DNA from: Cornus controversa
Lineage: Eukaryota; Streptophyta; Magnoliopsida; Cornales; Cornaceae
Length of the DNA stretch: 64,000 bases
NCBI GenBank assembly: GCA_026545225.1
Contig: CM048845.1
Location: forward strand, 88,643,533-88,707,532
Reading direction: 5' to 3'
The notes under the pieces are model-generated. The model was not told where the DNA came from, did not search any database, and saw only the letters and a program-made list of their open reading frames with translations. A program made the translations under genes and the position numbers. Of this stretch, positions 46,301 to 58,659 are shown piece by piece (the stretch's first letter is position 1; every line of letters begins with the position of its first letter).

Positions 46301-47124
46301 CAACCCAAAAGACATGCCACGTTCATATATTGTTTTTCATTTGGGGTCAACTGTCACATTCATGGGCACGCATACACTATTGGCGTTATTCTGAAAAAAT
46401 GATTGTAACACAAAAGCCATAGTCTATTTCGGAATTATGGGAACACAAAAAATGACAATTTTTTATATTTATACCTCAATTTTGAAAGTGATCAATACTC
46501 CCTCTACTTATTACTAATACAAGCAAAATGAACCTGGAACTAATCGAACGGATAACTGAAACTTAAAATAATTTGCAAGCAGAGAATGTACGGGTTGTGC
46601 AAATCGAATTTGGAAGACAGTAATCAGAATAATTAACTATAAATCAACATAAAAGTATACAATTCGGGTAACGATGAATCACAAAGCAGCCGATAAATCA
46701 CGGAAAGGAAAAACTATGCATAATTTTATTGAAGAGCAAACGAAGCTAATAGAAGCAAAACCCAAAGAAAACACACCTAGGGCTTCGATCTATCACACCA
46801 CAACACAAGATTCTGAAAGGTTTCTGACAAAACTTGGGTTCTTCATATCGCAATTGAACAAATTATCAGCAAAATGCATATGTTTTTGTCTCGCTCTCTA
46901 CAACTGATCAGTTTTCTCTCTCTAAGACATACCTGATGAATGAGAGCGGAAAGATCTGAGTGAACAAGGAGGAGGCGATCGAGCGCGTCATCTCCGACCC
47001 AATCTTCTTCATTTTCTGGTGCGTTCTTCTTCTTATTCACAGATTTGGAGGGTTTGATGCCATTGGAGACGTCCTTCAATGGTTTCCTCGACGATTTGGG
47101 TATGGTGTTTTGGTTCTTCGGCAT
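43357..47124 (-). CDS. Uncharacterised plant Ser/Thr-Pro-rich protein with repeated CVL(L/M)EP motif
   Basis: Exons in transcript order are 47124-46933, 44849-44718, 44652-43692 and 43607-43357, totalling 1536 nt and 511 aa, all GT-AG and in frame. I do not recognise a named family. The N-terminus is basic (KKK and SSRK clusters), suggesting a nuclear protein. Residues 65-108 look helical and charged (DELVVQALKIKVTSKKGRKE). Then comes PWVPRLQRAL, and SPLVSWRADC...GRQLFLLTPLP near 164-189. Many SP/TP pairs could be proline-directed kinase sites. A motif recurs: KMSPPKSCVLLEP at 282-294, FMSPFKTCVLMEP at 366-378, and a partial QLPSTACVL at 393-401. No membrane segment is evident. The ATG at 47124 is the first in frame; an upstream in-frame TTG is not a likely start. 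The middle intron is only 65 nt; the first, at 2.1 kb, holds a SINE. Confidence 0.85.
46009..46152 (+). mobile_element. Au-like SINE in intron 1 of the unknown - strand gene
   Basis: It begins gggcaggcctcggcgcaaca (tRNA-like head) and has a B-box-like cactcgttcaaaac. It continues with gctgtgtacatctaaccctc and ctcagactatgcag, and ends in the gggagcctcacgcact tail region. The same order of blocks is seen in the copy at 12484-12641. It is antisense to the host gene. Confidence 0.65.
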
Positions 47125-48768
47125 TTTCGATCTCTTCACCAACGGTAACTACAACTCAACCTCTCTGCCTCGTGTCTCTGTCTGTATTTGAATTTCTCTT
47201 CAGACGCGGGCTATTATATAATTTTTTTTTTAAATTGTTTATTTATTATTCAACTTCTTGTTTGTCACATTATTCATATGGAATTTTCTAGAGAAATTCA
47301 TGTAAACCATTTTTTTTCCACCTCTGAAGAGGATTTGAGCCTTGGACCAAATATTTGCTTAGACACTTAGATTCAAGTTGTTTATACACTTAAGTCAACC
47401 TCTTGCGTCATATAAACCACTTTTGGATGAGTTGTTTCACCATTAATAAAATATTACGTCCCATGAAGTGAAGGCCGTTTGAAAATTTAGTAGTGAAAAT
47501 TTTAAAACTTGAAGTTTTTAAGTTTTATTTTATTTTATTTTAAAACCCAAATCTTTAAGAAGAAAAAAGTATAAAGAGAAAAAACAAATAACTACAAATA
47601 AAAAGAAATCCAAAATAATTAGACACATAAAAAAATAATATTTACCTTCGTACCGGTAAGTAGTCCTTCTCCACACCATTGATGTGGCACAATGATAAAA
47701 TGACTAATGCCATTTTGAATTTTAAAAATTAAAATTTTTTTTATTTTTTTGGTTACATATTAAAAAGGGTGTGTTATTTTATTATTGTGTTACTGTTCAG
47801 TCTTAATTAGTCAGCCTAAACAGATCGATTAACTATCAGTGTTTGAGGACGTGCCAGAGCTGTGATATCGGCTCAATGTAAACAGTTGGTTGAACACAAT
47901 TATCTCTTTTGAAGGTCTTGTTGGATCAGGCGATTATCTAGGAAGAGAGAATACGAAACTCCCTAATGAATTCTTTTCTTGCCTCAATTAAGAGGACTTT
48001 TAACTGTGCCCAAAGAATTGGGCAACTGAATCGTAACAAGGAGAATTGCGAGACTGAATCGTAACAAGGAGGGAGGTAGAAGGAAGGGGATAGCAAGGAG
48101 GGAGGTAGAAACTGAGGGAGAAATAGACACATAGACTGATTAGAGGAGGCCGACGACAGCAAAATGGGACAAATGTAGATCGAGTGAGATACATGGCAAT
48201 ACTATTGCACTTGATACAATTGTTTAATTGTGGTTGTTGAAACCCTTAATACAGAGTCACTTTGTATTTATTTATAAAAAATTTTACATCACTGAACCTA
48301 ATCATAAATTACAAGATAATAACAAACAAAGAGACATGTACATTAATACACGTGTCTTCAAGTCCTAAAAATGTGATTCTTTTCATATTAACCTCCTTAG
48401 AGTCCAAGTGCCACTCGTCTTCATCTTTGGTGGTGCCTCTATTTGTGTAGAATTCATGAGACAGGGTCTTCTAATGTAGTCCAAGTTCATTAGTATTATT
48501 ATCAAACGCAAACTAACCAATATAAACATACCATGTTATTCTATATAACACACTTTGCAGTGTATAACTTGATTATAAGCATCCCTATCCATGAACAATT
48601 TTACCAAGTCTGCCTATTGTTCACGGCGTGCCTCTACTTTAGTCCTTTACTTTGTACCAATTGGCATGTCCTTACTTTAGTCTTTTACTTTGTACCAAAT
48701 TAATTGGAATTCAAATCACCTTGAACTCCTTCTTTTCAATATGTAAAACAATTAGACAAACATAGACA

Positions 48769-48808
<40 letters not shown>

Positions 48809-49116
48809 AGTAACATGTGTGTTTATATATATATATACACACACACGTTACATCATCAGTGAGTGGATAAAAATTCTCCTTAATTTAGTGGTATAAAAAC
48901 AAGTGAAGCTGATATGCTCCAAAATTATAGTCAGTTGCTCCCTTCTATATTTTTATAAATATATTGACAAAAATAACCCTCAACCGGAAACACCCAAAAC
49001 CCAGTACATCTCATTTTTCTCGCTCCTCTCTGATCCACGTCTCTCTCTCTCTTCTGTCAATTTGGTTGTCGTCAAAAACTTTCGTTCTTGACATATCTTT
49101 GCAAACTTGTCTTTCT
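47125..49116. other. Intergenic region with 5' end of the unknown gene
   Basis: The left ~120 bases are the probable 5' UTR and promoter side of the - strand gene. The rest is AT-rich. Features are short direct repeats at 48025-48109 and (AT)n at about 48773-48807. No coding exon is supported. Confidence 0.55.
48025..48109. repeat. Short overlapping direct repeats
   Basis: actgaatcgtaacaaggag occurs at 48025 and 48053. caaggagggaggtaga occurs at 48065 and 48094. The two repeat pairs overlap, suggesting local slippage or stepwise duplication. No coding meaning is seen. Confidence 0.7.
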
Positions 49117-49660
49117 ATGAACACCCCACCACTGAATGATGAACTCTCCCAAAAACCAACCAAAACAAAAATGTGGGCAACTACATCAACAAAAGGGTCA
49201 GAAACAAGAACTTCTTTCTCTCTTTGTCGCCCTCTCGACTTTGGTAGTAATCTGAGCCTCAACCAGCAAAGGGGGACAACCATGCCAATTCGATCTTCCA
49301 CAATTCCTTCAATTCAATGTGGTCTTCGAGAATTACAGCACCGTATTGAGACGGTGAAAAACACTCAGAAAATCACGGAAGCAATGAAGCTGGTCGCGGC
49401 CATGAAGTTTCGGCGAGCTCAAGAAGCAGTCATCAATGGCCGACCCTTTTCTGAAACCCTAGTTGAAGTCTTATATCTCATCAATGAACAGCTCCAACTA
49501 GAAGATGTAGATGCTCCTCTGTTGAGAATCAGGCATGTTAGAAAATTGCCCTTGCATTTTTTGCCGGAAGATCAAACAAGTTTATAAATGCAATTCATAG
49601 AAAGGCCGAGACCATTTTACTTTCAAGCAATAAAAGCTTTCGGATCGAAGGGTATACATT
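49117..49660 (+). pseudogene. Truncated, frameshifted chloroplast ATP synthase gamma subunit (atpC-like)
   Basis: The chloroplast F1 gamma subunit is the rotor stalk of the thylakoid ATP synthase. The open frame from 49117 gives ~157 aa: a transit-peptide-like N-terminus, then a good match to the conserved start of gamma (GLRELQHRIETVKNTQKITE, AMKLVAAMKFRRAQEAVING, RPFSETLVEVLYLINEQLQ). Near 49541 one base is missing relative to the family frame. The ORF then ends in an unrelated tail and stops at 49587, while shifted-frame traces of gamma (a KIAL-like strand and a helix with HRKAE) continue to about 49660 with the GDRGLCGGF region damaged. The rest of the ~320-residue mature protein is missing. 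The intronless structure fits either the normally intron-poor parent gene or a retrocopy. A short functional protein is unlikely because the stalk helices and C-terminal pair are lost. Confidence 0.82.
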
Positions 49661-50927
49661 CCACTAAATGAATACAAATGACTACAAAGTTCTCTTTGGC
49701 CAGATTGCATGGTGAGTGCCAAAGTTTGTCTAATTAATATATATATATATATATATACCTGGTGTCTATTTACAGTACTTGCGGCAATCACTTATTCATG
49801 AAGCGCATGAAACTTGCAAGTCGTTTTCTAATCGTCACAAGGCCGACGGCCGGCTCAAGACAATTTGATGCCTAAGGTAGAAAGAATATCATTTGGTCTG
49901 ATATTTAATTTATTAATATAAAATTATATTAACAAAATATTTATAAAATTATTTTTCTTGCCTCTTTAAATACAAAATCACTAATTAAATAATTATATTG
50001 AAAGTATTTTTAATACTTCTTGTGTATTTGAGTATATAATTCACACAAGTTAATATATATTTACTTATCTTTTTAAATTGTTTCACATTTAAATTCACCT
50101 TTTTTTTGTACGTTGATAAAAAAAAAATTGCAAATAAAATAAACACAAACGTCTTGTGTTCCAACACTTGGGACACAGAGACACAAGAGCATGAAAAATG
50201 ATAAAAGAGAGAAAATGTGTGAAGAGATAAGTTTTAAAAATAGAAGAGAAAAAAAATAAGACTATAAAATAATTTAAGTTAAAAGAAGAATAAAATTTTT
50301 TGTTAAAACTTAATATCGGAAAGTATTATCAATTCCCACAATTAAAGAAAAAAAAGTTAATATGAGAAAGTTTTATTAATTCTCACAATTATATCATGTG
50401 ATATATATTCAATAATTAATATAACAATGTAATGATAGAGAAGAAAAAAAACTTAGGATGAGGAGAAAGAGAAAAAAAAAAAGATGAGATAAAAAAGAAA
50501 TAAGAGTTTTAATAGAAAGTGGAATGAAAAGTTTTAAAAATTATTTAAGCTCAATATTAAATCTCTACCATTGGTTGGGGCTAATATAAAGAATTAAATT
50601 TTTTAGAAAATCTAATCCTATATAGAAATAAAAAATTAGAGATCTTCTATTGATTTGGTTTTAAACAATCGCCTAACTCGTCTAAGATTTCAGCTCACCG
50701 TGATCTAACGATGAGGATGACAGGGAGTACAATAAGGATTATGAATCTGGAAGACTTATATTTTGACATGCCACAAGTAGTATAATTATCTCTATTATAA
50801 GAGGTAAGATGGTAGTGGGGGGTGAGAGAGATAGAGGATTGAATGGAGCAGAGAGTGAGTAGAGAGAGAAATGAGTTTTATACGTTATAATGAAACGAAA
50901 ATGAGAGAGAAGAGTTCGTTAGAAGAT

Positions 50928-50963
<36 letters not shown>

Positions 50964-51511
50964 TGGATCAGAGAGGAGAGAGAAGAAAAAGAGAAGACTT
51001 ATTGGGCTTAGGGTGCTCAGGTTACTTTTGTTACTTTGTTTATAAATATAAGAGTGGAAATGTAACATGTGAGTATTATTTTGGAGCACAAATATAAGCT
51101 TTCAAACAAATATTGTTAAATAAAGTATAATACAACTCATATAAAATTTAATTGACCATTTTTCATACGGGCCCTAGAAAACTATTTAAGCCGTCTTGAA
51201 CCGACACATCACATGGAATGCATTCATGTACCAAATTTCAAGAGGGTGCTTGGTATCACAACATGCTGTAGTAGGGATGTGAATCCTCCTTCAGGGTCGG
51301 GGTGGGTTCCACATGCTTCACTATTTATAACTTGAATAATTATATATAATTTCAAACAATTTTAAGATAGAATTTTTTTTTTTAAGAACAATTTTAATAT
51401 TTAACATTTATAATAATAAATTTTGTTAAATTTACTATTATAAATAAAAATTATCATGAAAAAGAATAAAAATACAAGTAGTAAAACGTGTGTATATATA
51501 CATATATGCCA
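49661..51511. other. AT-rich repeat-derived region
   Basis: No gene. At 49843-49862, acggccggctcaagacaatt, and at 51187-51208, aagccgtcttgaaccgacac, look like the two ends of a decayed transposon. (GA)n occupies 50934-50961. At 51272 a tagggatgtgaatcc word resembles one end of the hAT-like family, but no partner end is found. Confidence 0.45.
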
Positions 51512-52458
51512 AAAGTGCCAAAAACTCCTTTGAATATTTTTTAATATGCAAAAACACCTCATAAATTATTTTTTTGGAACAAATCAGTTTCTCATCGTAC
51601 AAAAGTAAACAACTTGACCCTTGACAAAATTATAGTGACATATATATTATTTACTATAATCATTATGTCATTCTCTTTATAAATATAGTATTTTCTAAAA
51701 ATTAAAAAATTAAAAAATGATTATATAACAAATCTAAATAATAAGTTTAGAAACATAAAAAATAAAAAGACTAATAGAACTTTATTTTAGGTTTTTTTTA
51801 AAAATAAAAGTGCCCTCATCCAAAACGAGGCTTACTGACATCCATATCTCTTAGATCTTGTTCAAGCGGAAGTTTTGTGCATTGAGTACAACATTTTTTT
51901 TTATTAGTATAGTGTTTTCTAAATAAATTTTTTTTTAAAAAATAGTTTGATAAAATTCTGAAATAAAATTCTATTGACTTTTACCTTTTTATGCTTCTAA
52001 TTATTTTTTTATTATTACAACAGTGGTTCCTACTATATATAGTTAGCATATCAAAAAATATATATATTTTCAATGATAATTTTATCAAACTCTTTTTTTT
52101 TTTTAAATTTTTATTTAGAAAACACCATTTACTATATTAGTAGAGACAATAGTGTATCTGTTATATTTTCATTTAAAAAAAATCTTAAATAAAATTCTAT
52201 TAGCCTTTTATTTTTTATGTTTCTAAACTTATTATTTGAAAATTTTATCTAAATATTTTTTATTTTTTGAATTTTTAGAAAACACCATATTTATATAAAG
52301 AAGGGCATGATGGTCATAGTCTAGGGTATATATGTTATTATAATTTTGTTAGGAGTTAAGTTATTTACTTTTATAAGATGATTGACTGATTTGTTTTAAA
52401 GAATAGTTTAAGAGGTATTTTTGCACATGAAAAAAAGTTGAGAGTTTTTTTTTTTGTA

Positions 52459-52462
<4 letters not shown>
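51512..52462. mobile_element. ~0.95-kb foldback (long inverted repeat) element
   Basis: The left arm, about 51512-51800, and the right arm, about 52173-52462, are diverged reverse complements. Paired words include tatgcaaaaacacctcataa versus ttaagaggtatttttgcaca, ggaacaaatcag versus ctgatttgtttt, and actaatagaact versus ttctattagcc. A smaller inner inverted pair surrounds tagtgttttctaaataaa and atttagaaaacaccat. No coding capacity. The borders abut (AT)n tracts, so target-site duplications cannot be read. Confidence 0.65.
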
Positions 52463-52503
<41 letters not shown>

Positions 52504-53757
52504 TCAGACTGGAGTTGGAGTGATTCTCAAACCCACTTATAACCCAATTAGATAAAAAAAATCAATCATTTTTCATTGAGAATGGATTAAATCAAAATCT
52601 CAATCTTGGTGACTTCAATGTGTCTCACAAAACATGAAATCTCATCTCCGTGAAATTAATACGCTGCGAATATGAAGAATTTTGAAAGTCGTCTCTAGTT
52701 TTGCAATCTCTCCCCAAGAAATATTACAGAGAGACAGAGTAGGAGTAGGAGAGAGAGACAGAATAAAGAGTTTCGAGTCTTTCGACCACAACTCTTGATA
52801 GTAATTTACCTTTTTTTTTTAATTACAACCCAGCCTGTTAAAAAAAAAAAAATAATTACAACACAGTGGTTGCTACGCACGTCATTACCTCATAGATTCG
52901 AAATGTACATCACGAAATTGGTTCGGCCTTAGGAATCCCGAGGCCAAATCTTTATACAAAAACAAATTGAATCCAAGTTAAATGAGTATCTATTTTTAAT
53001 GGTTATTTAGACCCACACTATCCTAATAATGTTGGCCAAGTATTGTCACTATCGGATCAATTTTTTTATAATATATATATATTTTAATTTTTATAAAATT
53101 ATTTATTGTAATATATATTTAAAAACATAACTTTCATTGAACTCTTAAATAACAAGTATTTTTTTTTTTAATTCTATTCCTCTGTCAAACTTCATGCCAA
53201 ACACGAACTCTTTCATTCCTAAAACTTAGAGAAAAAAAAGTAATAATAATTTACATCTCCTCTACTCTCTTCCTCTCGTAATAAACTCATAATTCCTCTC
53301 TATTAAGAATTCTATATGAACTAAATAATTAATTCACAAACCGTAATAACATTTAAAAACTTATCTATTTCTAAGAATTAACATGGCTATGTTAACACTT
53401 TTTTTTTCTCTCCTTAACTTACTACTTTGTGTGATAATTAAATTAAGTTTATCATTAGGATAGAAAAAGTATTGGTATCCAAAGCAATTGCTTAGAATAT
53501 TTTTTACACAAGTTTCTCATGACACCCCATGTGGTTTGGATTTATTTCACACGGATACACTCTTTGTTTATAACTATCATAGAGACCTCAATTGATATTT
53601 TTATTCTTAACTCCATTACTTTACGTGTGAAATGTCTAATATACCCTTAATTTTTTATTATTTTTTATTTGTTATATATATATTGGCCATTTTACCCTTA
53701 TCAAAATGTACTTCTCTCCCCTTCTCTACCAGACCCAATAGTGGTGTGGATTGGTGG
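52463..53757. other. AT-rich gene-free region
   Basis: (AT)n at about 52464-52498, then AT-rich sequence with poly-T and poly-A runs. No exon, RNA gene or bounded element is recognised. Confidence 0.55.
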
Positions 53758-53765
53758 TCCTCTAG

Positions 53766-54361
53766 TAGGGATGTCAACGGGGCGGGGCAGGGTGGGTTTT
53801 GACTTCTCCGTCATTTCAACCATTTAACTTTTCCCGCCCCGTCCCCGCCCCGCAACTGTGTATAAATAGGGCGGGGCGGGGTAGGTTTTGACTTCCCCAT
53901 TCCCATAATCGTTTAACTTTCCCCGCTCCGTCCCGTTTATACTTTTTTTTTAATGCAAATTTTTTATAATAATAAATCTGATATTTCGATACATATACAC
54001 CAAAAACACACATTTAGGTACATGCAACACAATGACTAATATTGAGTTATCCATTACTGATATAATAAACTTGTATAATTGTATGATATATGTAGTATTA
54101 ATATTTCCTTTATATATTATTAATATTTCTTTTATATATTATATATCTAAGTATAAATATATATATACTTAAACGGGGCGAGGCGAGGAGGGGCGGGTAC
54201 CCGTCGGGGTAGGGTCTTACCCCGTTCTCGCCCTGTTTAAGTGCGGGTTATTTTTTCTAACCCCATTCTCACCCCGTTTCCTTAAACGGTTCCGTAAACG
54301 GGTTTTTAACGTGGCGGGGTGGGGCGGGTACCAGACGAAGCGGAGCAAATTGCCATCCCTA
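53766..54361 (+). mobile_element. 596-bp non-autonomous hAT-like element, copy 2 (intact ends)
   Basis: It begins tagggatgtcaac and ends ttgccatcccta, and is flanked by identical 8-mers tcctctag at 53758-53765 and 54362-54369. Subterminal blocks are very GC-rich (ggggcggggc and reverse complements) around an AT-rich core with taatattgagttatccatta. The core is the reverse complement of the 28753-29408 core, so the two are inverted copies of one family. No transposase is encoded. The perfect duplication and ends suggest it is the younger copy. Confidence 0.9.
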
Positions 54362-54369
54362 TCCTCTAG

Positions 54370-55161
54370 TGATGATGTTGTCATTGTCGGTGGAGAAGCC
54401 GCAGATGGTGCCCACCCATATTTTGAGTGGTATTTATCCACTGTTCAATAAAACCTCCCAACCCAAACCAACTACGCCATCGCAAACCATCCACAACTCA
54501 TCTTCCAAACCTCCAAACACACCATTAGTAAATTTATTGTCCCATCCACAACTCATCTCCTAGTGCTCACAAATTTTAAAACGCATCTACACATGTACAC
54601 ACACATTCCCACTATTGAAAGTCATCCTCGTCTGTCTCTTATGGGCTGGCGCACGCTATCCATTTGTCACGATCCACCACGTTGTGTAGATATTGCTTCT
54701 TTGCCTACTCTTCGTGCTCACAGTTTTGACACAACATATAAGTTGATGTGAGATGTCACAGTAAAAATTTTGATTGTTAAGGATAAATTAAATTGATGTT
54801 GCAATCAATTGTGTTTGTATTTAAAAATCCCCTATATTTTAGGCCAATAGAATAAATATACCCACTAAAGTTGAAATAACATTAATGGTGTGTTTGGAAC
54901 TGCAAATTTTACAAGATTAGAAATTAAGATGTGATTTATTTTATTTGGAAGATATGGGATTCGGAGTCGGGTTAGATTTAAATTGAATTTAAAATTACCT
55001 ATGAAAAATTGTAGGATTTCATGAAATTTATAAAATTGTTATAGGGATCCTTTCAATTTACCCAACTCCATGCATCTCTATTCTACTCAAATGATTTGGT
55101 TCCAAATGACAGTGTTCCTCAAACAAGAATTTAAGACTACGTACCATTGTTGAATGTTGAA

Positions 55162-55193
<32 letters not shown>

Positions 55194-56021
55194 GTTTGTG
55201 TGTGTGTAGAATATTATGGAACTCTCAATTTATTTTCTTAATTATGTGGTAATTAAAGGGTCAATCATATATTTAATCAATTTGCAGAAGTAATTCAATT
55301 CATATTTTTGAAGTTCTACTATGCAACCAACCAAGGGTGTCCTAACTTTAATCGGGACTTGATGAGTGATTCCTGGGTATATGTAATTGTAAGTGCAAGA
55401 AATTTTATATACAGAATAGATAATTCTACACTACACTCAAGAAAGAAATTATTTTATGCGAAATTGCATATCCTCTTTTGTGTCTTTGCCATTTCTTTTA
55501 TAACATTTTTTATTATAGACATTTAGCCTACAATTCTTCCATGTTTGTTGGAGAACGTGATTCTCTCCTTGCTTGGAGTGGTCTTTTCGCGTGAGTCCAG
55601 CCTTTCCTGCTGTTTGAGGTTTGACTACTAATTTTATGTGCTGATGGGTCATGTGGGTCCATCTTGATGGTGTGGCTGCTAGGCGTCGATTTTGCTAGCA
55701 CTTCCACATGTCGTACTCTTGTTAGTGGGGTTTTCTTTCCCTACACTTTGCTCCAAAAATCTTTTTCAACTTCCAGTTACAGAAGTCGAAAGGGATTATT
55801 CCAAATGGGTGTTAGCACGATTTTTGACTTTTGGGTTTCGTGCCTTTGGTGGCAGCTGAAACATCAAGCCTCTATAAATGCTCGAACTTCTTTTTCTTTT
55901 GTTCACTTTATTTGCTTCGCGGTGTTGCTCTATTCCGGCAATCTTAGTTCACCAGTGGTTCTCGTCCTTCTTTGCTTCTTAAGGTCAGTATCATCTTTTT
56001 GTTATTTATTCAATTCTAAGC
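54370..56021. other. Region left of the decayed Gypsy element
   Basis: No supported gene. It holds (CA)n-(TA)n near 55166-55193 and a 121-codon open frame at 55664-56029 without a recognised domain. The 3' LTR of the decayed - strand Gypsy element would be expected about here, but I could not define its ends. Confidence 0.4.
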
Positions 56022-56029
56022 ATGGATAG

Positions 56030-58659
56030 TGTCACGCCTCGAATCTTAAAGACCCAGTGCATGAGAAATAATAATAATAAACTATACACTCTGCCACAAT
56101 AACCCAAAAGCTATTCATCTATAACCAAAACAAACACAAATGGGTACAAACCAACCCCCGAAGCATATATGTCCTGAATATACATTGTATAAAAGCACGT
56201 CCAAGATAACACAAAAAAAAAAATTACACACGGCATGCTAATCTATCGTCAAGAAGTTCAAAAAATATCATTATGGTCACAGCCAAGCTAGGGGTGAGGA
56301 GAGTCCTCATAGCAACGCTCGTTCTTGAAAAAAAAATAATATCAACGGGGAGTGAGCTTACAATGCTCAGTAGAAATATGGTATGCAGTTAAACTACGTT
56401 CCTTTGGGTCTCATAACCATGACATATGCCATACAATACAAAAGATATGCTTCCTAACGTCTAGTCCAAGGGAACTCCTAAAGGAATCATCCTAGAACTA
56501 GCAATTAAGCAATATGCAACTATACTACACAATTAAACATATGCAATATAATGAAATATCATAAATCGTAAGTTGCAACTACACATGGATGCTAACTTGT
56601 CAATCAAGATTCGAAATCAACAAATGGGATAACTCGGTATAGATCCACAAACTTCCGGACATACCTACTGCATGCACCGATAAATGTTATTTTCGGGCTA
56701 CTAACCCGTAGGGAACAAACCTAGTGGCCATTATAAATGGGAATTTTCACCCCGAAGGCTATACCCTCGCTCAATAATAACAGAAACTGAGTATCTCCCA
56801 AAATCATCAACCAATTCACGAAGGAGTACACATACTTTAATAATCATATGTAGCACGTCACACACGCACATAACACATGTTAACCACTATCATGACATGC
56901 TCACAATTATGGCATTATAAAAATCATAGATTGATCAATTTACATCATGACAACATTACAATAACATTAAGAATACATCAACTCAACAAGTATCATTGCA
57001 TTATTTAAACATGATTCTTAGAATATAGATTCATCAAAAACAAATCACATAGCTATCACTGTCAATGAATACAATCACTATCCATAAGTCAAAGTCACAC
57101 ACAAACTCACACTATGCATGTATAACACACACCATGACCATAAAACTCAAAGAATTCATAGGTTAAAAGCATAACACACCCCTACCTCAATTTGGAGTGA
57201 AAACTCCAAATTTTCCTATTATAGAAACACAACTATTGACGAACTACCTTCGTGGGAATGCTCCTAATTTCTGTCCAAAAATAGAATTTCCAGCTCATCA
57301 CCTCCAACTTCAAAAATTCATAAAAATTTCATTTCTCAAGCAAATTGCATGAATCCAAATGCAATTGAAAGTTTAAAGGCTAAACTTTGAAACTATCAAT
57401 TCACCTTCTCAAAATCCCTCACCATCCAAATCAGTTTTAAGACAAAAGGAACCATAAACATTCTGCCCAGAAATGAAAATTTCAGCTTGAAGCTCCTAAC
57501 TTCAAAAATTCATAGAAAAATCGTTTTAAAACGAAATTGCATGTAACCAAAGCCCATTGAAAGCTAAGAGACAATATTTTCATACCATCTATTCACTTTC
57601 ATAAAGAGAAAAATAATTCAGGTCCGTTTTTGAACAAAACAGTAGCAAAATTCTGTTTTCAAAACCAGTTTTACAGTAAGAACAGGTTATCTTCAAAAAT
57701 TCGCCAAAAATAGAATACTAATTGAAATGACATGAAACCAGAGCCCAAAATGAAACCAAAAGGCTAAAATTTCATACAGTAATTTTTGTTTCATGAGATC
57801 CCTTGTGGATCAAATCAGTTTTGATAAAGAATGCAGACCAATTCTGTTTTCAAAAAAATGAAATTTCTAGCAGCAAACTTCCCATTTCAAAAATTCATAT
57901 CTCCTTCATCTCAAAGCCAAATTGCATTAAACAAATTTCAAATGGAAGCTAAAGACCATATTTTCATGCTATTAAATCAATTGAACCAAGCCCCTTACAA
58001 AAAAAATCAATTGTGGGCAGAATGTCTACTTCCTAATCTTGCAACCAATTTATAAACCTGAAAATCACTTAATATTCCCACACAACCAAAGCTATTGAAG
58101 ATTAATTGCACATACCTTAAATCAAGCAAAAAGTCCCAAATTTTTACCAAACTAAAGTCACCCAACTGGAAAGATGAACCGATCAAAATGACAAGGAAGA
58201 CGAGGGGAACATCTTTGCCTCTTGTGGTTTCTTCCAAATCTCACTCTAAGAGGCTCTATTTTTAGAGAGAGAAAGTAGATCTAGAGGGGCCAAATGTTCA
58301 TACGTATAGAGAGAGAGAGGGCTGCCAACTGACTTCTTTTTCTTTAGTCTAACCTCATTTAACTCTCTTACAAAAGTTCATATTTGCAACTTGCCCCAAC
58401 TTTCTTCCAATTTTACAACCCCTCATTTTTCTTCTTAAAATCTTTCATTACTATCTCTCCAAGATTACAACTATCATCATCTTCAATTCAGAAGTCCGTG
58501 AAATTATTTTCTCGGGTCAACCCACCTATCCCGAGTCTATATACTTGAAGAAAATGCACACAATATCTATATATCATAGTTGTGCACACCAAACTTTAAA
58601 ATGAACTTTATAATTTCACATAGTAAAATAAAATAAATAAATAAATTCGTGTCTCTACA
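56030..58659. mobile_element. 2.63-kb solo LTR with perfect 5-bp target-site duplication
   Basis: The sequence runs from TGTCACGCCTCG to GTGTCTCTACA, giving TGT...ACA ends, and is flanked by gatag at 56025-56029 and 58660-58664. There is no long open frame, primer-binding site or internal domain, so it reads as a solo LTR left by recombination. The TGTCACGCC start and the ggggagtgagcttac-type interior resemble LTRs of large plant chromovirus-type Gypsy elements (recognition only). It inserted just after an ATG that precedes the + strand ORF of the older element. Confidence 0.8.

Noticed and set aside
49843..51208. Possible transposon bounded by ggccggctcaagaca and gccgtcttgaaccga
   Set aside because: The two ends are similar in inverted orientation, but no duplication or internal feature confirms a single element.
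51267..51310. Possible fourth hAT-like copy starting tagggatgtgaatcc
   Set aside because: Only the first ~40 bases resemble the family end; no right end, GC subterminal block or duplication was found.
55664..56029. 121-codon + strand open frame
   Set aside because: No recognised domain, it is hydrophobic by T-richness, and it ends at the solo LTR border. It may be leader sequence of the old Gypsy element, but a gene is not supported.
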